Assembly: GCF_000174755.1 (NCBI RefSeq)
Contig: NZ_ACLQ01000022.1
Location: forward strand, 88,767 to 152,766
Length of the DNA: 64,000 nt
Origin: Capnocytophaga gingivalis ATCC 33624
Lineage (GTDB): Bacteria; Bacteroidota; Bacteroidia; Flavobacteriales; Flavobacteriaceae
Direction of reading: 5' to 3'
Each line of letters opens with the position of its first letter. The first letter of the stretch is position 1. The notes beneath the pieces are model-generated. The model did not search any database and was not told where the DNA came from. It was given only the letters and a program-made list of their open reading frames with translations. Made by a program: the position numbers and the translations under genes. Below are positions 28,316 through 36,701 of this stretch, piece after piece.

Positions 28316-28359
28316 AAAAAAAATCCACAGAAAAAGACTGATTATTCACATAATTTTCA

Positions 28360-28367
28360 TATATTTG
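28360..28367 (+). promoter_or_regulatory. -7 promoter box of the secDF gene
   Basis: TATATTTG followed by CA, 33 bases before the ATG. Confidence 0.6.
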
Positions 28368-28400
28368 CACGTTTTTTGAAATAGTATAAATCATCGTAAA

Positions 28401-31400
28401 ATGCAAAACAAAGGATTAGTAAAATTATTTGCCTTACTCTTTGGTTTAGTGAGCATTTACCAGCTCTCTTTTACTTTTGTAGCAAATCGTCAAGAGAAAA
28501 AAGCTGAACAATTTGCCGCACAAAAAGTACCTACTTCGGTAGAGGATTACACTCATAAGCGTGAAAAAATAGTCTCCAAGTACTTGGATTCTATCGCTAA
28601 TGAACCTGTATACAACCTCTTGCTAACGAACTACACTTTCAAAGAAGTAAAAGATCGTGAGCTTAAGGAAGGGCTTGACCTTAAGGGAGGGATCAATGTT
28701 ACCCTACAGATTTCTGTACACGACATCCTCCGCAGCTTGGCTGAAAATTCTAAAAATGCTGATTTTGAAAAGGCTTTAGACCAAGCTGATAAGCGTCTTC
28801 GTGAGACAGACCAAAGCTATATCGACCTCTTCTTTGAAGCTTTTGATGCTACAGGGGCTAAGCTCTCTGCTCCAGATATCTTTGGCAACAAGACTCTTAG
28901 TGCTCAGATCACTCCACAGATGAGCAACTCTCAAGTGCAACCTATTCTCCGCAAGAAGATAGATGAATCTATAGACTCCGCTTTTGAGGTATTGCGTAAG
29001 CGTATTGATAAGTTCGGGGTGACTAATCCTGATATCAAAAAGTTAGGAAACTCAGGCCGTATCTCAGTAGAACTCCCTGGTGCAAAAGATATCTCTCGTG
29101 TGAAGAATCTCTTGCAAAGTACCGCCCAATTGGAATTCTGGGAAACCTTCAAGGCTGGTGACTTCGCTCTATATTTCAGTCAGTTGGATGCTGCTCTTCA
29201 AGCTAAAGAAGGCGATAAGACTGCTGAAAACACCCCTACTACTGAAACTCCAAAGACTACCACAGCTATTGATACCCTCTCCTCCAAGAGAGATTCCTTG
29301 GCTCACAACGAGGTAGATTCTCTTCTGAACAAAACCGCTCAGAAAAAGGACTCTTTAGCTCCTGCTCAGAAGAATCCTTTGTTTGATCTTTTTCAATTTA
29401 CCAATGGGGAAAACTCTCCTTCTATCGCTTATTTCTTAGCTGCAGATACCACCAAGCTCCTCTCTTATCTCAAGAGCGATGAAGCAAAGAGACTGCAACC
29501 TGCCGAGCTGAAATATGCTAAGTTCGTATTCGGAAAGCCTCATAAGCTCACTGACTTACAACAGCTATACCGCATGTTTTGGCCTTATGAAGCAGAACAA
29601 GCAGATCCTGCCAATGCTAAGAAGTTCAAAGAAAGACTTCAAAGCCTCTTGCGCCGTTCTGACTTAGTAGAACTCTATGCACTACGTGGCAACCGCACCA
29701 ATGAACCCCCACTCACAGGAAGTGTAGTTACCGAAGCGGTACAGACTTATGACAACCATAACCAACCTTGTGTCTCTATGAATATGAACAGAGAAGGGGC
29801 TAAGCTATGGGAAAACCTCACCGGAAAAGTATTTACCGAGAGAGGAAATATCGCCATCACTTTGGACAACACTGTATACTCCGCTCCTACAGTTACCTCT
29901 GGCCCTATCTCTGGAGGAAGCACCCAGATTACGGGTAACTTCACTGTAGCAGAAGCACAAGACTTAGCCAACGTACTTCGTGCAGGTAAGCTCCCTGCTT
30001 CTGCCGATATTGTACAATCAGTAATTGTAGGTCCTTCCTTAGGACAAGAGGCTATCACCAGCGGATTTATCTCCTTCGCCATTGCGGGACTTATTATCTT
30101 CCTCTGGATGTTAGTCTACTACGGACGTGCAGGGATATTTGCTGATATCGCTTTAGTATTCAACATCCTACTTATGTTCGGTATCTTAGTGAGTATCAAC
30201 TCTGTACTTACCCTTCCTGGTATCGCGGGTATTGTGCTTACTATAGGTATGTCCATCGATGCGAATGTGATTATCTTCGAGCGTATTCGAGAGGAACTTA
30301 GAAATGGCAAGTCGCTTACTCAGTCCATTCATGATGGTTTTAGCCACGCTATTACTTCTGTACTTGATGCCAATATCACTACCTTCCTCACTGGAGCCGT
30401 GCTCTTCGTGTTTGGTAGTGGACCTATCAAAGGATTTGCTACTACCTTGATGATTGGTATTGTAACAACTATCTTTACTGCTGTATTCATCACTCGCTTA
30501 CTTATCGACTGGTATGTGGCCAAAGGCAAAGAACTTTCCTTTACCACTTCGATTTCTAAGAATATATTGGTGAATCCGAATATAGATTTCCTTTCTAAGA
30601 GAAAAGTATGGTACAGTATTTCCGCTATCATGATTCTTATCAGCTTAGGCTCTATGTTCACCCGTGGTTTCGACCAAGGTATTGACTTTGTAGGAGGTCG
30701 TTCTTACCAAATCCGCTTTAAGAATCCTGTAAAAACAGAAGAAATAGCTTCTCTTCTAAAGGCTGGTAAGCTCGGTTCTGTAGAAGTAAAAACCTTTGGT
30801 GCAGCTAACCAAGTACGTATCTCTACCAAATACAAATACAACGATGAGAGTACCCAAACGGACAACGAAATCCAAGAAATCCTCTATAATGACCTACAAC
30901 CTGTAATGGGCGAAAAAATCTCCTATGAAGAGTTCATGAGTGGAGAAGGACTTGGAGTGATGAAGTCCGACAAGACAGGGCCAAGTATCGCCGAGGATAT
31001 CAAGAGCAGTGCGGTATGGGCTATTATTGGTTCGCTAATCATCATCTTTGGATACATTTTGGTACGTTTCCGCAAATGGCAATTCTCTATGGGAGCAGTA
31101 GCAGCGCTTACTCACGACGTGATTATCACCTTAGGAGCATTCTCCTTGCTATACTCTGTGATGCCATTTAGCCTCGAGATAGACCAACAGTTCATCGCGG
31201 CTATCCTAACGGTAATTGGTTACTCCTTGAACGATACGGTGATTATCTTTGACCGTATCCGTGAGGAAATAGGTCTGAAAGGCTGGAGTGCAAATACTCT
31301 TAACCATGCAGTAAGCACTACCCTAAGTCGTACGCTCAACACCTCACTTACTACCTTGCTTACCCTATTGGCTATCTTCATTTTTGGTGGAGAAACCCTC

Positions 31401-31547
31401 AGAGGATTCATGTTTGCCATGATTATCGGGGTAGTAGTAGGTACTTACTCTTCTATCTTTGTAGCGACCCCATTGGTGTATGATACTTCTAAAAATAGAA
31501 AAGAGGAAGCACCTGCTGAGGAAGTTACTCACAAACACAAGAAATAA
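28401..31547 (+). CDS. secDF: Protein translocase subunit SecDF (fused)
   Basis: 1048 residues, the long SecD-SecF fusion usual in Bacteroidetes. It uses the proton gradient to help pull proteins through SecYEG. SecD half: N-terminal membrane helix, GLDLKGGINVTLQ, a large periplasmic domain with the low-complexity TPTTETPKTTTAIDTLSS insert, then six-helix block with NVIIFERIREELRNG. SecF half: GIDFVGGRSYQIRF, and second block with NDTVIIFDRIREEIGLKG. Highly charged C-terminal tail ending HKHKK. Single gene with promoter and terminator. Confidence 0.96.
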   Translation: MQNKGLVKLFALLFGLVSIYQLSFTFVANRQEKKAEQFAAQKVPTSVEDYTHKREKIVSKYLDSIANEPVYNLLLTNYTFKEVKDRELKEGLDLKGGINVTLQISVHDILRSLAENSKNADFEKALDQADKRLRETDQSYIDLFFEAFDATGAKLSAPDIFGNKTLSAQITPQMSNSQVQPILRKKIDESIDSAFEVLRKRIDKFGVTNPDIKKLGNSGRISVELPGAKDISRVKNLLQSTAQLEFWETFKAGDFALYFSQLDAALQAKEGDKTAENTPTTETPKTTTAIDTLSSKRDSLAHNEVDSLLNKTAQKKDSLAPAQKNPLFDLFQFTNGENSPSIAYFLAADTTKLLSYLKSDEAKRLQPAELKYAKFVFGKPHKLTDLQQLYRMFWPYEAEQADPANAKKFKERLQSLLRRSDLVELYALRGNRTNEPPLTGSVVTEAVQTYDNHNQPCVSMNMNREGAKLWENLTGKVFTERGNIAITLDNTVYSAPTVTSGPISGGSTQITGNFTVAEAQDLANVLRAGKLPASADIVQSVIVGPSLGQEAITSGFISFAIAGLIIFLWMLVYYGRAGIFADIALVFNILLMFGILVSINSVLTLPGIAGIVLTIGMSIDANVIIFERIREELRNGKSLTQSIHDGFSHAITSVLDANITTFLTGAVLFVFGSGPIKGFATTLMIGIVTTIFTAVFITRLLIDWYVAKGKELSFTTSISKNILVNPNIDFLSKRKVWYSISAIMILISLGSMFTRGFDQGIDFVGGRSYQIRFKNPVKTEEIASLLKAGKLGSVEVKTFGAANQVRISTKYKYNDESTQTDNEIQEILYNDLQPVMGEKISYEEFMSGEGLGVMKSDKTGPSIAEDIKSSAVWAIIGSLIIIFGYILVRFRKWQFSMGAVAALTHDVIITLGAFSLLYSVMPFSLEIDQQFIAAILTVIGYSLNDTVIIFDRIREEIGLKGWSANTLNHAVSTTLSRTLNTSLTTLLTLLAIFIFGGETLRGFMFAMIIGVVVGTYSSIFVATPLVYDTSKNRKEEAPAEEVTHKHKK

Positions 31548-31570
31548 TTTAATTTATCAATAATTTGTTC

Positions 31571-31608
31571 AAAAATCTGTGGAGAGGCTACTTTTCACAG
31601 ATTTTTTT
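31571..31608 (+). terminator. Rho-independent terminator of secDF
   Basis: AAAAATCTGTG / CACAGATTTTT stem, 14-base loop, seven T. The next ATG follows 8 bases after the T run. Confidence 0.85.
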
Positions 31609-31615
31609 GTAAGCT

Positions 31616-32872
31616 ATGAGACAATTGTATGATGTTATTATCCTTGGTGCAGGAGCCTCTGGGCTCTTTACCGCCATCAATATAGCCGAAGGAGCCCCTC
31701 ACAAGCGCATTCTTATTCTCGAAAAAGGAAAAGAAGCCCTTGGTAAGGTACGTATCTCTGGCGGAGGACGCTGCAACCTCACCAATGGAGAGACAAACCT
31801 ACGGGAATTTGTCAAGAACTACCCCCGAGGCAACCGAGAGCTATTGAGCGCCTTTTCTCGCTTTTCCAACAAAGACACCATGAAGTGGTTCGAGACGCAT
31901 CAGGTAGCCCTCAAGGAAGAAGCCGATGGGCGTATATTTCCCGTATCCAATAGCTCACAGACGATTATAGATTGTTTTCTTTCCTTGGCTAAAAAATATA
32001 ACATTGAGATTCTATACAAGCAGAATGTCCATGCTTTTTCTTTTGAGAAAGAGCAGTGGAAAGTACAGGCAACTGAGGTTTTTCACAGCCGCAACTTAGT
32101 TGTAGCCACCGGTAGTAATCCCAAAGTATGGCAACTGTTATCCCAGTTAGGACACACCATTGTCCCCCCTGTACCCTCGCTCTTTACTTTCGCTACAGAA
32201 GATTCCTTTATAGAAGGGCTTGCCGGAGTGAGCAAGGAGGTAAATGCAAAGCTTTTGGCTACCGACCACTCTCCTTTGAAAATCCCTCTCTTAGAGAAAC
32301 AAGGGCTTGTAGGCGCACTGCTTGTAACTCATTGGGGATTCAGTGGGCCTGTGATACTGAGACTTTCTGCCTTTGCCGCCAGAATCCTTGCTCAGCTGGA
32401 TTATAAGTTTTCCCTACAAATCAATTGGTTAGCCGAAGAAGAAATCCTTTCCTCAGAGGAAGCACTTTCTATATTACAAGAAGAAAAGCAAAAACATCCT
32501 CGTAAAGAATTGCAGAATCACTGCCCTTTCAATTTAACTAAAAAGCTATGGAACAAGCTCTTAGAGCGTTCAGGGGTACTCCCTCACCAACTATGGGCGG
32601 AGCTAAACAAAGGACAGTTACACACCTTAACTCAGACCTTAACCGCTAGTACTTTCCTTATTCATGACAAAGCCCCTTTCAAAGAAGAGTTTGTTACCGC
32701 TGGAGGTGTTTCCCTCAAGGAGATAGATTTCAAGAACTTCCGTTCCAAGCTCTTCCCTACCCTCTACATAGGCGGGGAAGCTCTGGATATAGATGCCGTC
32801 ACAGGAGGGTATAACTTCCAAAATGCTTGGAGTGGCGGCTACCTGATCGCAGAAGGAGTGAAAAGTGAATAA
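31616..32872 (+). CDS. BaiN/HI0933-type NAD(P)/FAD-dependent oxidoreductase
   Basis: 418 residues. FAD-binding GAGASGLFTAINIAEG at 11-26, the family hallmark ISGGGRCNLTNG (about 47-58) and the C-terminal AGGVSLKEIDFKNFRSKLFPTLYIGGEALDIDAVTGGYNFQNAW region fit the HI0933 flavoprotein family. Substrate in this organism is not known. It is followed after 38 bases by the tatD gene. Confidence 0.92.
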   Translation: MRQLYDVIILGAGASGLFTAINIAEGAPHKRILILEKGKEALGKVRISGGGRCNLTNGETNLREFVKNYPRGNRELLSAFSRFSNKDTMKWFETHQVALKEEADGRIFPVSNSSQTIIDCFLSLAKKYNIEILYKQNVHAFSFEKEQWKVQATEVFHSRNLVVATGSNPKVWQLLSQLGHTIVPPVPSLFTFATEDSFIEGLAGVSKEVNAKLLATDHSPLKIPLLEKQGLVGALLVTHWGFSGPVILRLSAFAARILAQLDYKFSLQINWLAEEEILSSEEALSILQEEKQKHPRKELQNHCPFNLTKKLWNKLLERSGVLPHQLWAELNKGQLHTLTQTLTASTFLIHDKAPFKEEFVTAGGVSLKEIDFKNFRSKLFPTLYIGGEALDIDAVTGGYNFQNAWSGGYLIAEGVKSE

Positions 32873-32910
32873 CTAATAACTCAAAATTTCAAATTCAAAA
32901 CTAAAAACTA

Positions 32911-33588
32911 ATGATAGATATAGGCCTAAACTTAACCAACCGACAATTTGCCCATGACCAAGAGGAACTCCTCCTCCGTGCTGAGCAGGCGGGAGTCACT
33001 CAAATGATACTCACTGGCACCTCCCTTCGTAGTAGCAAAGAATCCTTTGCTCTTGCTAAGGGTTACCCTACCCTGCTCTATAGTACTGCGGGGATACATC
33101 CACACGATGCTAAGACAATGAACGAACAGACCATACCTCAGCTCAGCGCCCTACTGAAGGAAAAGCAGGTGGTAGCGGTAGGAGAATGTGGGTTAGACTT
33201 TGATCGCGATTTCTCGCCTCGTCCCGTACAAGAGCAGTGTTTTCGTGCCCAGCTTGCCCTTGCCCAAGAGGTGCAAAAGCCACTATTCCTACACGAGCGT
33301 GCTGCCTTTGACCGATTTGTAGGGATTCTCAAGGATTATACCCTCCTGCCTAAGGGTGTAGTACATTGTTTTACAGGCAGTTTGAGCGAGGTAAAGACCT
33401 ACCTTGATGCTGGCTACTATATTGGTTTTACAGGCGCCATTAGCGATAGCCGCCGATTTGCTTTCTTGGAAGAAGTAGTACGTTATGTACCCTTAGAACG
33501 TATGCTTATAGAGACTGATGCGCCCTTTATGCCCACAAAAGATTCAATAAGTATGTATCTTTCAGATAATCACGAAACTAAGGAATAA
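32911..33588 (+). CDS. tatD: TatD family metal-dependent hydrolase, C-terminus lost
   Basis: 225 residues; intact TatD proteins have about 255-265. Metal-ligand motifs are present: the N-terminal DIGLNLTN (the usual TatD start has DxHxHL, so the histidines are replaced here), [33 protein letters not shown] and LIETDAPFM. After [12 protein letters not shown] the normal RRNEP.. segment and the last helices are replaced by a short unrelated tail, exactly where the accessory island begins. The protein may be inactive or unstable. Deoxyribonuclease/exonuclease role is family knowledge. Confidence 0.82.
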   Translation: MIDIGLNLTNRQFAHDQEELLLRAEQAGVTQMILTGTSLRSSKESFALAKGYPTLLYSTAGIHPHDAKTMNEQTIPQLSALLKEKQVVAVGECGLDFDRDFSPRPVQEQCFRAQLALAQEVQKPLFLHERAAFDRFVGILKDYTLLPKGVVHCFTGSLSEVKTYLDAGYYIGFTGAISDSRRFAFLEEVVRYVPLERMLIETDAPFMPTKDSISMYLSDNHETKE

Positions 33589-34137
33589 TAAAGGATAAAA
33601 GGGATTACGAGTTGGAAACGAGCGAGTTTCTTTCCCTTTCTTTCTTTTGCAATGCCTCAATGAACACTTGTTTTGATACAGCAAAGGTACTAATTATCCG
33701 ATGAAAAACGAGTGAAGTCAAAGAAAATCTTTGTTCTGTTAAATAATCTAAATCTTTTGTTTATAAGCTACTATTGTTGTATCTTTGCCCTATAGTTATT
33801 GAGCATAGAGTATGCTGTTTTGTCTTCTTGCTCTGTGGATTTGCCTTATGATGACTTCGCTCCATACTGTTGGGGGTGAAAGTTATTGCTATAGCAAATA
33901 GTATAGAGCGAAGGACGAAAGCCACTTACGCTGATGGCAAGGTGTACAGCATCGTAACAGACCTGCCCAGCACGCCGACAACGGCTTACAACGCAGAGGG
34001 TGAAGAGATAGGTCGCATAGGCTCGATATGAACGGGAATATATTCGATGAGAAATACAACCGATAGGCTCCTTACAGCAATCAGATATGGATTCCATTCC
34101 TATTTTAAGAGCAGTACTATATTAAATCAAGAACACA
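33589..34137. other. Island boundary: non-coding DNA with decayed gene fragments and a promoter
   Basis: No full gene. On the minus strand a -7-like box (TACCTTTG, near 33684-33691) precedes a 20-codon frame ([13 protein letters not shown]) that stops in the tatD junction, probably the remains of a gene. On the plus strand, 33923-34030 reads KATYADGKVYSIVTDLPSTP.. without start, also a relic. A TTTG-20-TATCTTTG promoter lies at 33756-33787 and may drive the methyltransferase operon from about 350 bases upstream. Confidence 0.5.
33756..33787 (+). promoter_or_regulatory. Promoter upstream of the defence operon
   Basis: TTTG at 33756-33759 and TATCTTTG at 33780-33787, 20 bases apart. The leader to the methyltransferase ATG is long (about 345 bases), which suggests that a gene once lay between. 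Confidence 0.6.
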
Positions 34138-35214
34138 ATGTTATACGGAATAGATATTTTCTCAGGTGCAGGAGGTTTGAGCCTTGGTGCAGAAATGGCT
34201 GGAATACAAATCTGCTATGGAATTGAGATAAATCCAAGTGCAGCTAAATCATTTACTCGAAATCATAAAGGAGCAAAAGTTCTTCAAGGAGACATCAAAG
34301 ACATTGACCCATCAAAACTAAAAGAAGGTATTGATCCAGTATTTATCATTATGGGTGGACCTCCTTGCCAAGGATTTTCACTTTCGAATACTCGTACGCG
34401 AAATATGCAGAATGAAAATAACTTCTTGTTCTTAGAATTCGTCCGTTTTGTTCAGGAGCTGAAACCAACTTGGTTCGTTCTTGAAAATGTGTGGGGATTA
34501 ACCAATATGGAAGAGGGTAAAACCAAGAACATGATAGAGGATTGCTTCAGAGCTTTAGGTTATGAGGTAAATTCTCAGGTGCTGTGGGCATCTGATTATG
34601 GTGTCCCCCAAAATAGAAACCGTTTCTTCATGGTGGGTAATCGTCATGGAATAGAATTTGAATTTCCAGAACCTTTTGAGAAGAAAATTACGGTCGAAGA
34701 AGCTATTGGAGATTTGCCTGATTTGGATAATGGCGAGATGCTTGAAAAGGGCAAATATAAAGTCCCTTGTTCAGAAGCAAGTGAGTATGCTCAGCTTATG
34801 CGAGAGCATTCTCATTACCCAACTCAGAATTTTGTTTCACGTAATAATAACCTTGTAATTCAACGCTATACGCACATTAAACAAGGGCAAAACTGGCGTG
34901 CAATCCCCGATGAACTGATGCAGAACTATGCAGATAAAGGACGCACTCATAGTGGCATTTACAAACGTCTTATTGCCGACCAACCTTCTGTGGTAATCTC
35001 TAACTACAGAAAGAGTATGCTCATTCACCCTTATCAAGACAGAGGTTTGTCTGTACGCGAAGCCGCACGCTTGCAGAGTTTCCCAGATGACTTCTATTTT
35101 GAAGGACCTATCTCACACATCCAACAACAGATTGGTAATGCCGTACCACCACTACTAGCAAAAGCTGTATTTGACCAAATTATAAAAATGTCGCGTCACG
35201 ATGGCCAAAGATAG
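34138..35214 (+). CDS. DNA (cytosine-5-)-methyltransferase
   Basis: 358 residues, Dcm-type. Motif I DIFSGAGGLSLGAEMAG (6-22), motif IV GGPPCQGFS with catalytic Cys77, motif VI ENV (116-118), motif VIII PQNRNRFF, and motif X QQIGNAVPPLLA near the end. The target-recognition segment lies between about 220 and 290. It methylates C in a short site, protecting self DNA from the nuclease genes that follow. The next gene begins 14 bases before its stop, so translation is coupled. Confidence 0.95.
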   Translation: MLYGIDIFSGAGGLSLGAEMAGIQICYGIEINPSAAKSFTRNHKGAKVLQGDIKDIDPSKLKEGIDPVFIIMGGPPCQGFSLSNTRTRNMQNENNFLFLEFVRFVQELKPTWFVLENVWGLTNMEEGKTKNMIEDCFRALGYEVNSQVLWASDYGVPQNRNRFFMVGNRHGIEFEFPEPFEKKITVEEAIGDLPDLDNGEMLEKGKYKVPCSEASEYAQLMREHSHYPTQNFVSRNNNLVIQRYTHIKQGQNWRAIPDELMQNYADKGRTHSGIYKRLIADQPSVVISNYRKSMLIHPYQDRGLSVREAARLQSFPDDFYFEGPISHIQQQIGNAVPPLLAKAVFDQIIKMSRHDGQR

Positions 35215-36697
35215 AGAAAACATACCTGTAGCACCTACCTTAATGGGTTCCCTTAGATCCATGGGGTATTCCTTTGAATCCGCGGTAGCCGATGTTATTG
35301 ATAATAGCATCAGCGCACATGCTACACTCGTAAAAGTACTCTTCCCAACCACTCCACTTGAACCGACAGCTGTAGGTATTTTAGATGATGGTGAAGGGAT
35401 GAGTGATGAAAAACTCTTTGAGGCGATGCGTTATGGGAGCATGGCGTCAGAAGCAGAACGTGATGAAGACGACCTTGGGCGTTTCGGCATGGGCATGAAG
35501 GCTGCTTCCCTTTCCCAATGTAGAAATTTGACGGTAGTTAGTTATAGCCAAGGAAAACGAAGCGCCTATACTTGGGATTATGATTACATCCAGAAAAAAC
35601 AAAAATGGATAATCCAAGAGCTTACGTCACAAGAAATAGACAATCTCCCATACGTTAGCCAGATTACCGATCAGGCTAAAGGCACACTTGTAATCTGGAG
35701 AGACTTTGATGTTTTGTCAAAATCAAGTGATGGTCAGGTTTACGAAACCCTTGATAATTTAAAGAACTCGCTCGATAAAGCTCTTGCACTTATTTTCCAT
35801 AGATTCCTTTCTGCCACAGGTAGTGCTAAACTCCAAATTCAGATAAACAACTTGAGTGTAAAGCCGCTTGATCCATTTCTCGAACGTCATCCAAGAACTT
35901 CAAGCAAAAGGGAACGAACTATAGCAATCAACGATAGTGAAGGAATGGAGCGCTTGATTCATGTAAAACCATTTGTTCTTCCTTTTGCCACCGATCTTTC
36001 TGATAACGACAAGAAGCTGATTGGAGGCATAGAAAACCTCCGAGCAAAGCAAGGGTTCTACGTTTACCGAAATAATCGTCTCATTATTTGGGGTACTTGG
36101 TTTGGCATGAAACAACGTGCTGAGTTGACAAAGAATGCTCGAATACGTGTTGATATTCCTAATATGCTGGATGACATATGGGGTATTGACATTAAGAAGC
36201 AAAATGCTTCTATCCCTAAGCGTATTCTTAATCAGTTGCGCAAAACGGTATTTGATACACTCGAAGCATCCGTTAATCAGCAAACTTACCGAGGAAGAAC
36301 TGCAAAGATTGACGATGAAACAGATTATATCTGGGATAGAAAAGAAGGTCGAAACCAGATGTTCTATTACCAGATAAACAGAGAAAGCAAACTATTTCAG
36401 TTTGTCAAGGATAAAATGTCTGAAGAGGATTACAACTATCTTGAAATGCTGGTAACAGAGATTGAGAACAACATCCCAACTCAGCAAATGTACATTGACA
36501 GATCAAATGAAGCAATTACTGTAGAAGAAACAGATAGTCGCTTTGATGATGTCTTCCAAATTGCTGTAACAATGGTAAGTACATTAAAGATTACAACGAA
36601 GAGTACTACAGAAAGCATCATTAACGACCTGATGAAATCTGAGCCATTCTGCAAGTACCCAAAGTTAATGGATAAACTAACTGATAATTTCAAATAA
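35201..36697 (+). CDS. GHKL ATPase of the MutL/MORC-like class in restriction operons
   Basis: 498 residues. ATP-binding (GHKL) motifs are clear: DVIDNSISAHA (31-41, with Asn35), DDGEGMSD (62-69), GRFGMGMKAASLSQC (93-107). The C-terminal half has no domain I can name. Iyer and Aravind described MutL-homologous ATPases next to Z1 and methyltransferase genes as parts of restriction systems and as relatives of eukaryotic MORC; the present gene order matches. The ATP-driven dimer probably clamps or loops DNA. Overlaps the methyltransferase by 14 bases and precedes the Z1 gene by 4. Confidence 0.87.
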   Translation: MAKDRENIPVAPTLMGSLRSMGYSFESAVADVIDNSISAHATLVKVLFPTTPLEPTAVGILDDGEGMSDEKLFEAMRYGSMASEAERDEDDLGRFGMGMKAASLSQCRNLTVVSYSQGKRSAYTWDYDYIQKKQKWIIQELTSQEIDNLPYVSQITDQAKGTLVIWRDFDVLSKSSDGQVYETLDNLKNSLDKALALIFHRFLSATGSAKLQIQINNLSVKPLDPFLERHPRTSSKRERTIAINDSEGMERLIHVKPFVLPFATDLSDNDKKLIGGIENLRAKQGFYVYRNNRLIIWGTWFGMKQRAELTKNARIRVDIPNMLDDIWGIDIKKQNASIPKRILNQLRKTVFDTLEASVNQQTYRGRTAKIDDETDYIWDRKEGRNQMFYYQINRESKLFQFVKDKMSEEDYNYLEMLVTEIENNIPTQQMYIDRSNEAITVEETDSRFDDVFQIAVTMVSTLKITTKSTTESIINDLMKSEPFCKYPKLMDKLTDNFK

Positions 36698-36701
36698 ACT
36701 A

